From positions 62,001 to 126,000 of the forward strand of contig CAJOCU010000001.1 in assembly GCA_905233765.1 (NCBI GenBank): a DNA stretch of 64,000 nucleotides, in the 5' to 3' direction. The notes under the pieces are model-generated. The model was not told the DNA's origin and made no database searches. It saw only the letters and a program-made list of their open reading frames with translations. The first letter of the stretch is position 1. The number at the start of each line of letters is the position of its first letter. Shown here piece by piece: positions 9,032 through 17,637 of this stretch. Source of the DNA: an uncultured Bacteroidaceae bacterium. GTDB lineage: Bacteria; Bacteroidota; Bacteroidia; Bacteroidales; Bacteroidaceae. Position numbers and translations under genes: made by a program.

Positions 9032-10350
9032 GAATCTTCTGATGATGAGTCCTTTCCCCAGACAATATTAACCTTTGAAAATAAATAAAAGAAGAACGCC
9101 ACCCATACCACTATTGACGTGGCTATGGAATAATATCGGTAGTAAAATATACCAAAAGTTGGCACAGCTCCGAGGATAAACAACATGAAAACTTCTCCGA
9201 TGTCGAAATAAGTGCGATTATAGTACCTTATGACAAGGCAGCAAATGAGGGCAAAGGTTAACGATATAATCACACTACCAGGGAGACTTCCATCCAAGAA
9301 CCACGACCCTATGTGCGATGCAAATATTCCAACAAAAAAACCTTCTTTGGCAGTTCGTTCCTCCTTGGTTTCGGTATATTGTGTATGGAAGATAAGGTAG
9401 TGAGTCATGGGGAATTCACGTTCGAAGTAAACCAAATCTGGATTATGGTTATCATAGACAAAACAGAAGTTAACATACGATTGTCCTGCATATTCTATGA
9501 TGCTACCTCCTGTTCCTGCTTCGCTCTCGTCAAAACGAGAGGCAGACACAGCTATAACATATACCGAAGCGAGGATAACTACTGGTATGCTGGCTGTTAC
9601 TAGGAAATTACGAACTTTCTTACCTATAAACCTCTGAAAAAAGACTATGCTGAAAAGGAACATCAATCCATAATGCACTATCTCCGTACGATCAGCACCC
9701 ATGACAGCACGTTCTACAGGACTGATAGAAGCAATCAATAAAGGCATGGTGAGCCAAAGACTACGATTCTCTATACAAGAATAATAGAAGAAAAGAGGTA
9801 TGCCCAATAGGGTAATAAAACTAAAATAATACAAAATCTGTATTGGTAAAGACATACTTGCGACCTTAGCATCAGCAATGGTCATGTCACCTGCATATCC
9901 TGAATCTTTCAAGAATTTGAAATCACCATTGAGCAAGTCTGTGATTGAACCTCCAACAATATAGAAAACCACAAGTCCCTGCAACACGATAAAAATGGAA
10001 AAAGCCAACATTAGATAGCGGTGAATATTGCTAACAGTCTGTAGCTTTTCCGGACGAATCAGGGAGAAAGGGAAAATGGTAACTGTGATTAACAAGCAAT
10101 AAGTGAGCGTAGGCAAAAGTCCAAACTCAGGCTCCCAACCATCCACCAACACACCACCTCCTTCAAGGAAGTTTCCCAGAACCATTATAATAGCGCATAA
10201 CGAAGTAAATGCAAAAAGCAAGGACATATAAACCGCAAGGTCGAATGTCCTGTGCTTCTGCCAGAAGTAGTACGTGAGTGCGCTGAAATATATGAACGGG
10301 ACAAAATACATGCTATGCCGGATCTTGGTGATAGATGTTGGTGGTAGCAA
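9028..10350 (-). CDS. Oligosaccharide repeat-unit polymerase (Wzy-like)
   Basis: A 440-residue integral membrane protein with about ten to twelve hydrophobic segments and a large hydrophilic loop at roughly residues 275-355, the topology of O-antigen and capsule polymerases. Wzy proteins have little conserved sequence, so the call rests on topology and position between Wzx and the transferases. It would join lipid-linked repeat units on the periplasmic face. The start overlaps the nitroreductase-like gene by 38 bp; a later start such as residue 14 (MYFVPF) would remove the overlap. Confidence 0.78.
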   Translation of the reverse strand: MLPPTSITKIRHSMYFVPFIYFSALTYYFWQKHRTFDLAVYMSLLFAFTSLCAIIMVLGNFLEGGGVLVDGWEPEFGLLPTLTYCLLITVTIFPFSLIRPEKLQTVSNIHRYLMLAFSIFIVLQGLVVFYIVGGSITDLLNGDFKFLKDSGYAGDMTIADAKVASMSLPIQILYYFSFITLLGIPLFFYYSCIENRSLWLTMPLLIASISPVERAVMGADRTEIVHYGLMFLFSIVFFQRFIGKKVRNFLVTASIPVVILASVYVIAVSASRFDESEAGTGGSIIEYAGQSYVNFCFVYDNHNPDLVYFEREFPMTHYLIFHTQYTETKEERTAKEGFFVGIFASHIGSWFLDGSLPGSVIISLTFALICCLVIRYYNRTYFDIGEVFMLFILGAVPTFGIFYYRYYSIATSIVVWVAFFFYLFSKVNIVWGKDSSSEDS

Positions 10351-11356
10351 TAGGACGTCGATTAGATACAGCTATTTTCATCACTTCTTCCATCACGCCT
10401 GTGCCGATGATTACTATCATCACTTCGTTTTCAGGAATGTCAAAACGCTGTTGCATGTCGCGCAGCTGTTCGTTCATGAAGCCACATGAGAGTGGTATGC
10501 TGCCAAGGCCCAGATAATGCAGGGCATTAATGAGATTCTGGGCATAGAGTCCACCGTCTATGTAGCACTGGAATGGTTCATGGCTGAGGAATCCTTTCAT
10601 GTCAGCCGTAACAACTATGCAACAGTGTATGTCATCGCAGAATCCATTGCAACCGCCTTGCATACGTAACAAGTCATGGACCTCTTCACCAAAAAAGATG
10701 TGAGTATGCCATGCCTGACGATTACAAGCCGAGGGAGTGCGTGCAGCAAGTGTCAGAGCTCTGTCAAGCAAATCACGAGATGGAGGTGTTTCCTTAAAAT
10801 AGCGAATGGAATGGCGGCTGTAAAGCAGCGAAGAATAATCAGCTTTGGCCTGTTTTCTTAGGTCTGACGCATTCATGCTTTCTATGCCTGCTGGCATTGA
10901 TAGCGAATCTGGAGAAATACCCACTTCGCTGCACAAGCGACTAAAAGAAGCCTCAATTTCAGGGATGGGAACACCGTCGTGTTGCTGATATGCAATATAC
11001 TCTTTAATGGTTGATAACGGATAGTTCAGGAAAGCTGCATCAGCAGAGCCATATAGTAAATGATAGCGACGCAGGCGAGCAATCAATGATGTGACCTTGG
11101 CCTGGCCGAAGCCGTGCCTGGTATTGCGCATGGACATTCCTTTTTCTATAACATGGTTCTCCCTTAGGAGGGTGTATTGCATCTTTCGAATATCCTTGTC
11201 TGTGTGAATGCTGGCATTGAAACGGCAGAGGCGACGCCAATACGAGAGCATCTCAAGCAGGAACTGCAAAGAGAGCGGTAGGCGAGCCTTTATGCAAGCA
11301 TATATCTTTCTAAATGTCATTTCAACAAAGTTTTTATGTGTAACAGATCCTTCCAC
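10313..11356 (-). CDS. Nitroreductase-family protein in the polysaccharide locus
   Basis: A 347-residue protein whose C-terminal two-thirds has the FMN-binding nitroreductase fold: YSRHSIRYFKETPPS, ARTPSACNRQAWHTHIF and a late GLGSIPLSCGFM. The N-terminal 130 residues are a family-specific extension with RLCRFNASIHTD and KGMSMRN. Such proteins are seen in surface-polysaccharide loci beside pyruvyl transferases, where their reaction is unknown; a flavin redox step on a sugar precursor is only a guess. It overlaps both neighbours, which suggests translational coupling. Confidence 0.78.
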   Translation of the reverse strand: MEGSVTHKNFVEMTFRKIYACIKARLPLSLQFLLEMLSYWRRLCRFNASIHTDKDIRKMQYTLLRENHVIEKGMSMRNTRHGFGQAKVTSLIARLRRYHLLYGSADAAFLNYPLSTIKEYIAYQQHDGVPIPEIEASFSRLCSEVGISPDSLSMPAGIESMNASDLRKQAKADYSSLLYSRHSIRYFKETPPSRDLLDRALTLAARTPSACNRQAWHTHIFFGEEVHDLLRMQGGCNGFCDDIHCCIVVTADMKGFLSHEPFQCYIDGGLYAQNLINALHYLGLGSIPLSCGFMNEQLRDMQQRFDIPENEVMIVIIGTGVMEEVMKIAVSNRRPIATTNIYHQDPA

Positions 11357-12648
11357 CCGAAAAGGACTGCACTAAGTTGCTTACGGAAAATGGAACGATA
11401 TGATGGAATGAGGCCATCGGCGAGAGTTCCCGAAATGAAGATGGTTATGATGGCGGAATAGGCTGCGCCATGAATACCGTAGCGATTGATAAAAAGAAGG
11501 TTCAGACAGATGCACGCAACACATCCAATGATATTGCGGATTGGGGCATAGGACTGCCTGCCCTCGATGATTATAAGTTGACCAGAGGTCTGGGAAAGGG
11601 CATCGCCAATAACCTTAAAGGCGAGAATAGACAGAACGGAGGCGGCTCCAATATAGGTGGTTCCAAACGTCAGATAGACAAGAGGATAGGACAATGCACA
11701 GGTTAGGATTGCCAACAGGATGCATACAGCTACTGTGACATTCATGAAACTACAGGAGAGCTGCTCATAGCGATTCACATCTTGCTTGCGAGCCTCTACA
11801 AGCATAGGGCTGATAGTTTGTGCAATCATTGTAGGTACGAAGACTAACAACTCTGCAAATCTTACTGCAACGGAATACACACCAAGGTGGCTCTGATCAA
11901 TCATGTTGCCTATCATAATCTGGTCGATACGGTTATAGACTATGATAGCGGCCCCAGAGAGCAGCAACGGGAAGGCCTGTCCAAGCAGATATCGAGCCAA
12001 TTTAATATCAAAACGCCATTTACGAACTGAATCTATCTTGCGTATGTATGAAAGGGTATAACCGGATGCAAGAAGAATAGAATCAAACAACAGAGCGCCG
12101 ATGAACCATATCAAAGGGAGCTGTAAAAGCACAAGTATAATCTTGATGATAATACCAACTATTGAGCGGGAGATTTCCGTTTTTACGACATACTCATTCC
12201 ACACAATTGCCGTAAAATGGTTGCGTGATACCCAAGTGGTATTCAAGACAACAGAGAAGGCATAGATGATGATGTAAAGACGAATGCTGGCATCCTGCTC
12301 CAACAGAAAGACAGTAACCAGAATGGCCACCAAGGTGATGATAGCGAAGAACACCTTAAGACCAAAAACAGTACCTATGATGACATCCCTGCGGCTACTG
12401 TCCTTGGACTCCTCACGGACCTGTATCAGATCAAGGCCGAAATCAGCAAATACCTGGAAAATAGCGATGAAACTCACCACATAGTTCATGATGCCGTACT
12501 GCTCCTTACCTAAATATCGTGCCACGATAATAGCAACGACAAGCACGCTCATCAAACTGACGAACTTCCCGCCAAGAGCCCAGGCAATGTTCTTCAGGGC
12601 TTTTTTCTTTTTTGTGGAGATATTCGCATTCTGCAGGAACATGTTCAA
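11317..12648 (-). CDS. Oligosaccharide flippase (Wzx-like, MATE/MOP superfamily)
   Basis: A 443-residue protein with about twelve to fourteen membrane segments. It begins with ALGGKFVSLMSVLVVAIIVARYLGKEQYG and YVVSFIAIFQVFADFGLD, the usual opening of Wzx proteins. It would move undecaprenyl-linked repeat units across the inner membrane. ATGA overlap with the wzz gene and 40 bp overlap with the nitroreductase-like gene put it inside the operon. Confidence 0.88.
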   Translation of the reverse strand: MNMFLQNANISTKKKKALKNIAWALGGKFVSLMSVLVVAIIVARYLGKEQYGIMNYVVSFIAIFQVFADFGLDLIQVREESKDSSRRDVIIGTVFGLKVFFAIITLVAILVTVFLLEQDASIRLYIIIYAFSVVLNTTWVSRNHFTAIVWNEYVVKTEISRSIVGIIIKIILVLLQLPLIWFIGALLFDSILLASGYTLSYIRKIDSVRKWRFDIKLARYLLGQAFPLLLSGAAIIVYNRIDQIMIGNMIDQSHLGVYSVAVRFAELLVFVPTMIAQTISPMLVEARKQDVNRYEQLSCSFMNVTVAVCILLAILTCALSYPLVYLTFGTTYIGAASVLSILAFKVIGDALSQTSGQLIIIEGRQSYAPIRNIIGCVACICLNLLFINRYGIHGAAYSAIITIFISGTLADGLIPSYRSIFRKQLSAVLFGWKDLLHIKTLLK

Positions 12649-13724
12649 GATGTCATAGAGAAGAGTGGTACACCTGGTTTTTTATTCATCAAATATACGA
12701 CGGTCGCCATAGATGCCAAAAGAAGCATTGCCAACACAAAGATCATACGCTTGGGTTTAGACGCTTTCACAGGAACGGAGGCATTCTGTAGCGTCGTAAA
12801 AGCAGGTGTACGCTCTTGCACCTTGGCCCGGGCGCCTTCCAGATTATTACACATCACGTTGTAGGTGTTGAACTTCATCATCATATCATTTTCCAACTCA
12901 TCGCGACGGGATTGCATTGATTGCAGAATTACTTCGCGGTGGGTGTCACAGAAATCGCTATAGGCTTGAATGGCCTTCTGATAGTCGGCGTATGTCTCTG
13001 CTTTCATTCGCTCGTAATACTCGACATCCGTGCGGGCCTTGCTGGTGCGGTAGCTGATAATGAAATCCTGCAAATGTGTTCGTATTGAATCAGCCAATGT
13101 GGCACAGACAAGCGGATCCTGATCAGAGACACTTATGGTGACGACATCTGTTTTCTTATCAACACTACACCGGATGTTGCTTCTTACACCTTTTACTATT
13201 AAATCCTCTTTCTTGGTAAGCATATAGGGATTCACTGTGCCCGCCTCTCCGACTGGTTGGTCATCATCTGACGGAAGCATTGCCTTGAAAAGCTTTTTCA
13301 CCCATATGCTCGGATAAGACCAGATGGATAGTTTCTGATGTTTCAAGAGATATGTAAGGTAGTCTGTTTCAACTTCCCCGTCCTTGGTCTTAACAGTAAT
13401 ATTGAATAGACCTACGATGAAGTCGTTGGAACTAACCACATCAGGGTAGAGCAAGGGGTAAATAGCGTCAGCACTTGCAGTTGTGCCCACGTTAATACCG
13501 AATGAGGATACCAGATTCCCTAATGTTCCGCCCGTTATAGATGCACCTGTCTCAGGAGCCAACATCACTGTCGTCTCATAGTAGCGCGGCTGGGGTAATA
13601 TCCACAAACATGAAAGCACGAAGGTTATAATCCACACCTTTAAGAACAGCTTCTTGGAATGCCATATCTTTTGCACGACCTCACGCAGGTCGATAATATT
13701 CTGAGACTTATGATCTTCCATCAT
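12645..13724 (-). CDS. Wzz-type chain-length determinant
   Basis: A 359-residue inner-membrane protein that sets glycan chain length with Wzy. It has an N-terminal cytoplasmic stretch (IIDLREVVQKIWHSKKLF), a first membrane helix near residues 35-53 ending in PQPRYYETTVMLAP, a large periplasmic domain with a coiled coil around residues 220-300, the proline-rich APAFTT...VKASKPKR zone, and a second helix near 330-347. No kinase domain follows. It overlaps the Wza gene by 4 bp. Confidence 0.9.
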   Translation of the reverse strand: MMEDHKSQNIIDLREVVQKIWHSKKLFLKVWIITFVLSCLWILPQPRYYETTVMLAPETGASITGGTLGNLVSSFGINVGTTASADAIYPLLYPDVVSSNDFIVGLFNITVKTKDGEVETDYLTYLLKHQKLSIWSYPSIWVKKLFKAMLPSDDDQPVGEAGTVNPYMLTKKEDLIVKGVRSNIRCSVDKKTDVVTISVSDQDPLVCATLADSIRTHLQDFIISYRTSKARTDVEYYERMKAETYADYQKAIQAYSDFCDTHREVILQSMQSRRDELENDMMMKFNTYNVMCNNLEGARAKVQERTPAFTTLQNASVPVKASKPKRMIFVLAMLLLASMATVVYLMNKKPGVPLFSMTS

Positions 13725-16300
13725 TTCAGCAGATTAATGAGTGCAACAATCATAGTGGTCAGGCTGGCGGCGGAGGTGCCGAGGACAGAAATCTCAGCCG
13801 TGCTCAAACCTTGACGCTTGGGCTTTGTGGGCACGATAATCTGTGCACCGGGTTCCAGCTTTTTACTGCCCGCCCGTCGGCCAAGCTTATCCACGGAGCC
13901 ATTCATGTAGATTGCATAGGTTTGTCCCTTACTGGCCTTCTTGCTGTAGCCACCGGCACGGTTGATATAGTACTTCAGGTTCTTACCCTTCTGGTAGGTG
14001 ATGGAGATGGGGTACATCACCTCACCCGACACCTGGATGGTGTTGGAGAACTGCGGTATAACGAGGCGGTCGTAGGCACGCATGACAATATCTGCATTGC
14101 CACCTGGTTGGGCCAAGGCCTCATCCAACTTCACAGCCACAGGATATTCGAAGCTCTGGTTCATCTTCAGGCCAAGTAGCGAGTCGGCCAACGCACGATT
14201 GAACGCTTTCTCACTGTCCAGGGCCTGCTCCATCAGGGATATTTGTGACTGCTGCAAGGATTTATCGCGCTGCACACGTTCCTCTTCGGTCATCTGACGA
14301 ATCAGACGCGCACCCTTCGGATAAGCTAGATCTGAGAGGCCACCCGCCATACGCACGAGATCGCTGAGGCGGAACTCCCTGTTGGTCATCGCATACTCAC
14401 CCGCAAAGTTCACACAACCATCAACGGTCACATTCTGCTGTTCCTCATAGGCCGGGCTCTTGCGAACCTGCACCTCATCATAGGGCTTTAAGGCGAAAAT
14501 GGTGTCTTCAATGACAAAGCCATTGGCCAAATTGAAGGAGAATACCTGGGAGAGATTCTTGCCACTGGCCTGAGCAGCAGGATTAAAGTTTCGACGGAAA
14601 ACATCAATCTTAGCAGTCGAGGCGGAATGCGTGAGGCCGCCGGCCTGAAGAATCAGATCCTGGATGGTGGTATTCTCAGCATACTTATATTCGCCCGGGT
14701 AGTTCACCTCGCCATTGATGCGGAAAGTCTCCTCGCCACGCATCAAGGTCTTACTGGGTATGAAGAGAACATCGTTCTTTTTTAGGACAATATCGGGCTT
14801 GCTGCCGTCCATTATGCCTTGTATGTCAAGAGAAATCATCTCTAACGTCAGGTCTTCCTTCTCGCGATGCATCACGGCACGCTCCGTGAAGGCATCCTCG
14901 CTTAATCCCTCAGCAGCCAATAGAAGTTCGCGCACGCTTTGAATGCGACCGTCCATCTGGAACTGACCTGGATGCATCACGGCACCACGTACCTCAACCA
15001 TATTACGGAAACGAGGAATGACGCTATCGACATAAAGGCTATCGCCATCGGCCAACGTAAAGCTGGACATCGCGAACTCATCGATGGTATGGATGCTATG
15101 CTCATCGCCAGCCTTGCGAATGAGTCGTACGTTCTTGGTATAGGCATCGCCTGTGAAACCGCCAGCAAGCTGCAATACGCGCTTCACGCTCTCCGATGAT
15201 TTCATTTCATAGAACATCGGGCGCTTCACCTTTCCGCGGACTGCTACAAGGCAATCATAGGGACCTACGATGATGACATCGTTGTCCTGCAACCGCACAT
15301 CGCCTTTTGCATTGCCATTTTCCAAATAGTCATAGACATCGATATGTCCTATACAACGACCAGCACGATAGACCTTGATGTCGCGTAATGTACCGACATC
15401 ACTGATACCACCTGCAGCATAGAGGGCATTGAAGGCTGTCGAGAGGCTGTTGAGGGTGTATGTTCCGGGCTTCTGCACCTCTCCCATCACCTGTACCACG
15501 ACGCTACGAGTCTCGCCGAGGCTGAGGCTCACCTGGCAGTCAGAATAATAACGGCCAAGCTGACTGCGCAGACGCGTCGTGGCTGCAGACACGGAAAGCC
15601 CGGCCAGTTTCACAGGACCTACGCCATCGATGGTTACAGTACCATCGGGCGAGATGGTACTCTGAAAGGTCTCCTGCGAAGCACCCCACACGTCTATGAT
15701 AACATTGTCACCAGCTCCAAGGATGTAGTTAGAAGGCGTGGCGATTTGCTGACTAGGCTCAAACGACAAGGATTTCTGGCTGAAGAGGTTACGCCCGAAC
15801 ACCTGCTGCTCGCGCGGTAGTGTCCATAGCTCATCGTCGTACTCTTCTTCCTCCTCAAAGCCCAAGAACTTTCCTTCTTCAGTGAGAAGTTTCTGACGTT
15901 CCTGTTGCGAAAGACGACGCTCATCAGCTGCCGTCATCGTTTCCTTCTTAGAGCCCAGCGTCTGCAGCTGTCGCAGCTTGTCGCGCTGCTCCTGCGCCAT
16001 CTTCTGTGCTGTGGAGGGCTGTTGCTTGCCTGTACGCTGACGGTTGATCTCGGTTTTGCCGGTCAAGTCCGTTGCCCCGAGTTGTTTCTGCTCGGCTTCC
16101 ACCTTGCGGCGCACACGCTGCAGTTGCTCTGTAGTGACACCTCGTTTAATAAGGTTCTGAATAATGGTTTGCTGCGATGTTCCCTTCTCCATTTCCTTCT
16201 GCACATACTGAATCAACTGACTGTCCGACATGGACTGGGCCAAAACAGGGACCTGGACAAGCAGGAATGACAGTAGGGCAATGAATAGTTTCTTTTTCAT
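13721..16300 (-). CDS. Wza-like polysaccharide export outer-membrane protein with SLBB repeats
   Basis: An 859-residue exporter, much longer than E. coli Wza. A Sec signal (KKKLFIALLSFLLVQVPVLAQ) is followed by a charged, Gln-rich stretch (60-150). Then come the polysaccharide export domain (NYILGAGDNVIIDVWGA onward, about 185-260) and several SLBB domains, each opening with forms like VQVMGEVQKPGTYTL, VEVRGAVMHPGQFQ, FRINGEVNYPGEYKY and VDGCVNFAGEY. A hydrophobic end (SLTTMIVALINLL) may be an extra anchor. There is no lipobox. It would form the periplasm-to-surface channel for this glycan. Confidence 0.92.
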   Translation of the reverse strand: MKKKLFIALLSFLLVQVPVLAQSMSDSQLIQYVQKEMEKGTSQQTIIQNLIKRGVTTEQLQRVRRKVEAEQKQLGATDLTGKTEINRQRTGKQQPSTAQKMAQEQRDKLRQLQTLGSKKETMTAADERRLSQQERQKLLTEEGKFLGFEEEEEYDDELWTLPREQQVFGRNLFSQKSLSFEPSQQIATPSNYILGAGDNVIIDVWGASQETFQSTISPDGTVTIDGVGPVKLAGLSVSAATTRLRSQLGRYYSDCQVSLSLGETRSVVVQVMGEVQKPGTYTLNSLSTAFNALYAAGGISDVGTLRDIKVYRAGRCIGHIDVYDYLENGNAKGDVRLQDNDVIIVGPYDCLVAVRGKVKRPMFYEMKSSESVKRVLQLAGGFTGDAYTKNVRLIRKAGDEHSIHTIDEFAMSSFTLADGDSLYVDSVIPRFRNMVEVRGAVMHPGQFQMDGRIQSVRELLLAAEGLSEDAFTERAVMHREKEDLTLEMISLDIQGIMDGSKPDIVLKKNDVLFIPSKTLMRGEETFRINGEVNYPGEYKYAENTTIQDLILQAGGLTHSASTAKIDVFRRNFNPAAQASGKNLSQVFSFNLANGFVIEDTIFALKPYDEVQVRKSPAYEEQQNVTVDGCVNFAGEYAMTNREFRLSDLVRMAGGLSDLAYPKGARLIRQMTEEERVQRDKSLQQSQISLMEQALDSEKAFNRALADSLLGLKMNQSFEYPVAVKLDEALAQPGGNADIVMRAYDRLVIPQFSNTIQVSGEVMYPISITYQKGKNLKYYINRAGGYSKKASKGQTYAIYMNGSVDKLGRRAGSKKLEPGAQIIVPTKPKRQGLSTAEISVLGTSAASLTTMIVALINLLK

Positions 16301-16306
16301 ATTGGG

Positions 16307-16942
16307 TTAGAAGTTTTTTCCAAATAAAACATATTTAAGCGTGGTCCAAAGAATCTGTGCATCCATGAGCAAAGAGCGATGCTGATAATAGTCTAAATCC
16401 ATCTGCAGACGTACAAGCATCTTCTCCATCGTGTCGGTGTAGCCATTGTAGATGGTGGCCTTTGAGGTCGCGCCCGGGCGCATGCAAAAAATATAGCGAT
16501 AGTCGCTATTCTCTGCCATAATCTGGTCGATGAAGTAGCGCCGTTCTGGACGGGGACCTACAAAACTCATCTCCCCCACGAGAATGTTCCATAGCTGCGG
16601 TAGCTCATCAAGATGATGAGTCCGCAAGAAGCGGCCCAAGGGAATCAGGCGCTCATCGTCGGTCTGAGCTAATAACGGCCTCCCATCCCGCTCAGTATCC
16701 GTGCGCATCGTGCGGAATTTCAAGATTTTAAACGGGTGCGCACGATAACCTATGCGCTCCTGACGGAACAGCACAGGGCCATGCGCTTTCAGCTTCAGCG
16801 CGATTGCAATGAGCAGCATAAAAGGCGACAACACTAGGAGGCTGGACAAAGCAACCACGATATCGAAACAACGTTTCACGCAGCGCTCTGCCCTATTCAT
16901 CCCATCGGTCAACTCCATGTCCAAAGTGGTGTGTTGTATCAT
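16307..16942 (-). CDS. Monotopic phosphoglycosyl transferase (bacterial sugar transferase)
   Basis: A 211-residue enzyme of the PglC/WcaJ catalytic-domain type that loads a sugar-1-phosphate onto undecaprenyl phosphate. Motifs are RCFDIVVALSSLLVLSP (re-entrant membrane helix), GPVLFRQERIGY, FKILKFRTM, and DELPQLWNILVGEMSFVGPRPE, which holds the catalytic Asp-Glu region and the PRP signature. It lacks the extra helices of WbaP/WcaJ. It is the first gene of the long minus-strand unit and lies six bases before wza. Confidence 0.92.
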   Translation of the reverse strand: MIQHTTLDMELTDGMNRAERCVKRCFDIVVALSSLLVLSPFMLLIAIALKLKAHGPVLFRQERIGYRAHPFKILKFRTMRTDTERDGRPLLAQTDDERLIPLGRFLRTHHLDELPQLWNILVGEMSFVGPRPERRYFIDQIMAENSDYRYIFCMRPGATSKATIYNGYTDTMEKMLVRLQMDLDYYQHRSLLMDAQILWTTLKYVLFGKNF

Positions 16943-16983
16943 CTAGATGTGAATTCTCATGAGGTAGTTATTAGAATAACTAC
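16940..16983. promoter_or_regulatory. Two short dyads upstream of the phosphoglycosyl transferase
   Basis: CATCTAGATG (16940-16949) is a perfect 10-bp palindrome containing the start codon complement. GTAGTTATT (16964-16972) and AATAACTAC (16975-16983) form a 9-bp inverted repeat with a 2-nt spacer. The CATCTA/TAGATG word also occurs in the dyads upstream of the wecA-like gene. No clear TAnnTTTG box was found for this operon, so these are candidate control sites only. Confidence 0.4.
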
Positions 16984-17094
16984 TTTAGCGATGAAATATT
17001 GTCAAGGAAATTAAAAAAATGCCCATTTCATCAAAAAAACCGCCTCAACACAAAAAAACTTTAAACATTCAACTCTAATCTTTAAACTTTTACT

Positions 17095-17102
17095 TACCTT
17101 TG
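17095..17102 (+). promoter_or_regulatory. ssrA promoter -7 box
   Basis: TACCTTTG, a match to TAnnTTTG, ends 26 bases before the tmRNA 5' end, which leaves room for a short processed leader. No convincing TTG box is visible upstream. Confidence 0.65.
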
Positions 17103-17128
17103 CCGCGCAAAAACAGGAAAACGCTTCC

Positions 17129-17524
17129 GGGGCTGACATGGATTTGACAGCAGGATGGAGTGTTACGTAAGCACGCAGAGAGTCGCTGATCGCTCTCTTT
17201 AATCCATGGTCTCCAACAATTATCTGGCGAAAACACTTACGCTCTCGCTGCTTGATTGAAGTATAGTAGATCAGCTTATCTCGGCACTAGGTGCTGAGAC
17301 GGGACATCACTCAGAGACTCCGCCCCAAAGCGCTCTGATTCAGTGGTGCAGCTCACTTGGGGATAGTCGCATCAGGCCTCGCTGACGCTGATGAATCTCT
17401 AGAGGCTAAGGCGTTGATTGGAGGTCCAGGTCTTGTCAACGCTCGAAAATCCAAGGCTGGAATAAGCGTGTAGAAAGCGTAGGACTTCCCTGTTTGGACG
17501 AGAGTTCGATTCTCTCCAGCTCCA
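17129..17524 (+). ncRNA. ssrA: tmRNA (transfer-messenger RNA)
   Basis: The RNA rescues stalled ribosomes in trans-translation. The 5' GGGGCTG (17129-17135) pairs with CAGCTCC (17517-17523) to form the tRNA-like acceptor, followed by discriminator A; CCA is not encoded. The T-arm GAGAGTTCGATTCTCTCC is intact. The tag frame starts at GGC (17226) and reads GENTYALAA to a TGA at 17253-17255, a typical Bacteroidota tag. Several pseudoknot stems lie between. The 3' end is partly repeated downstream at 17585. Confidence 0.95.
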
Positions 17525-17535
17525 CTTCGTTCTGC

Positions 17536-17563
17536 CGGAGAGAATCTGCCCTCCGTTTTTTTT
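17536..17563 (+). terminator. ssrA terminator
   Basis: CGGAG (17536-17540) and CTCCG (17551-17555) form a short stem directly followed by eight T residues (17556-17563). Confidence 0.75.
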
Positions 17564-17584
17564 CACAGCATTCCATGCTGTCGG

Positions 17585-17635
17585 CCAGCTCCACCTTATC
17601 GAATCCGCCGGAGAGAAACACTCTTCGGCGGATTC
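17585..17635. repeat. Partial repeat of the tmRNA 3' end plus a long hairpin
   Basis: CCAGCTCCAC at 17585-17594 repeats the tmRNA 3' end at 17516-17525, and GCCGGAGAGAA recurs at both places (17534-17544, 17607-17617). The second copy also forms a 15-bp hairpin: GAATCCGCCG (17601-17610) with CGGCGGATTC (17626-17635) plus an inner stem. It sits right after the DUF4831 stop codon and may act as its terminator, although the minus-strand T run is weak. Confidence 0.6.
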
Positions 17636-17637
17636 GC

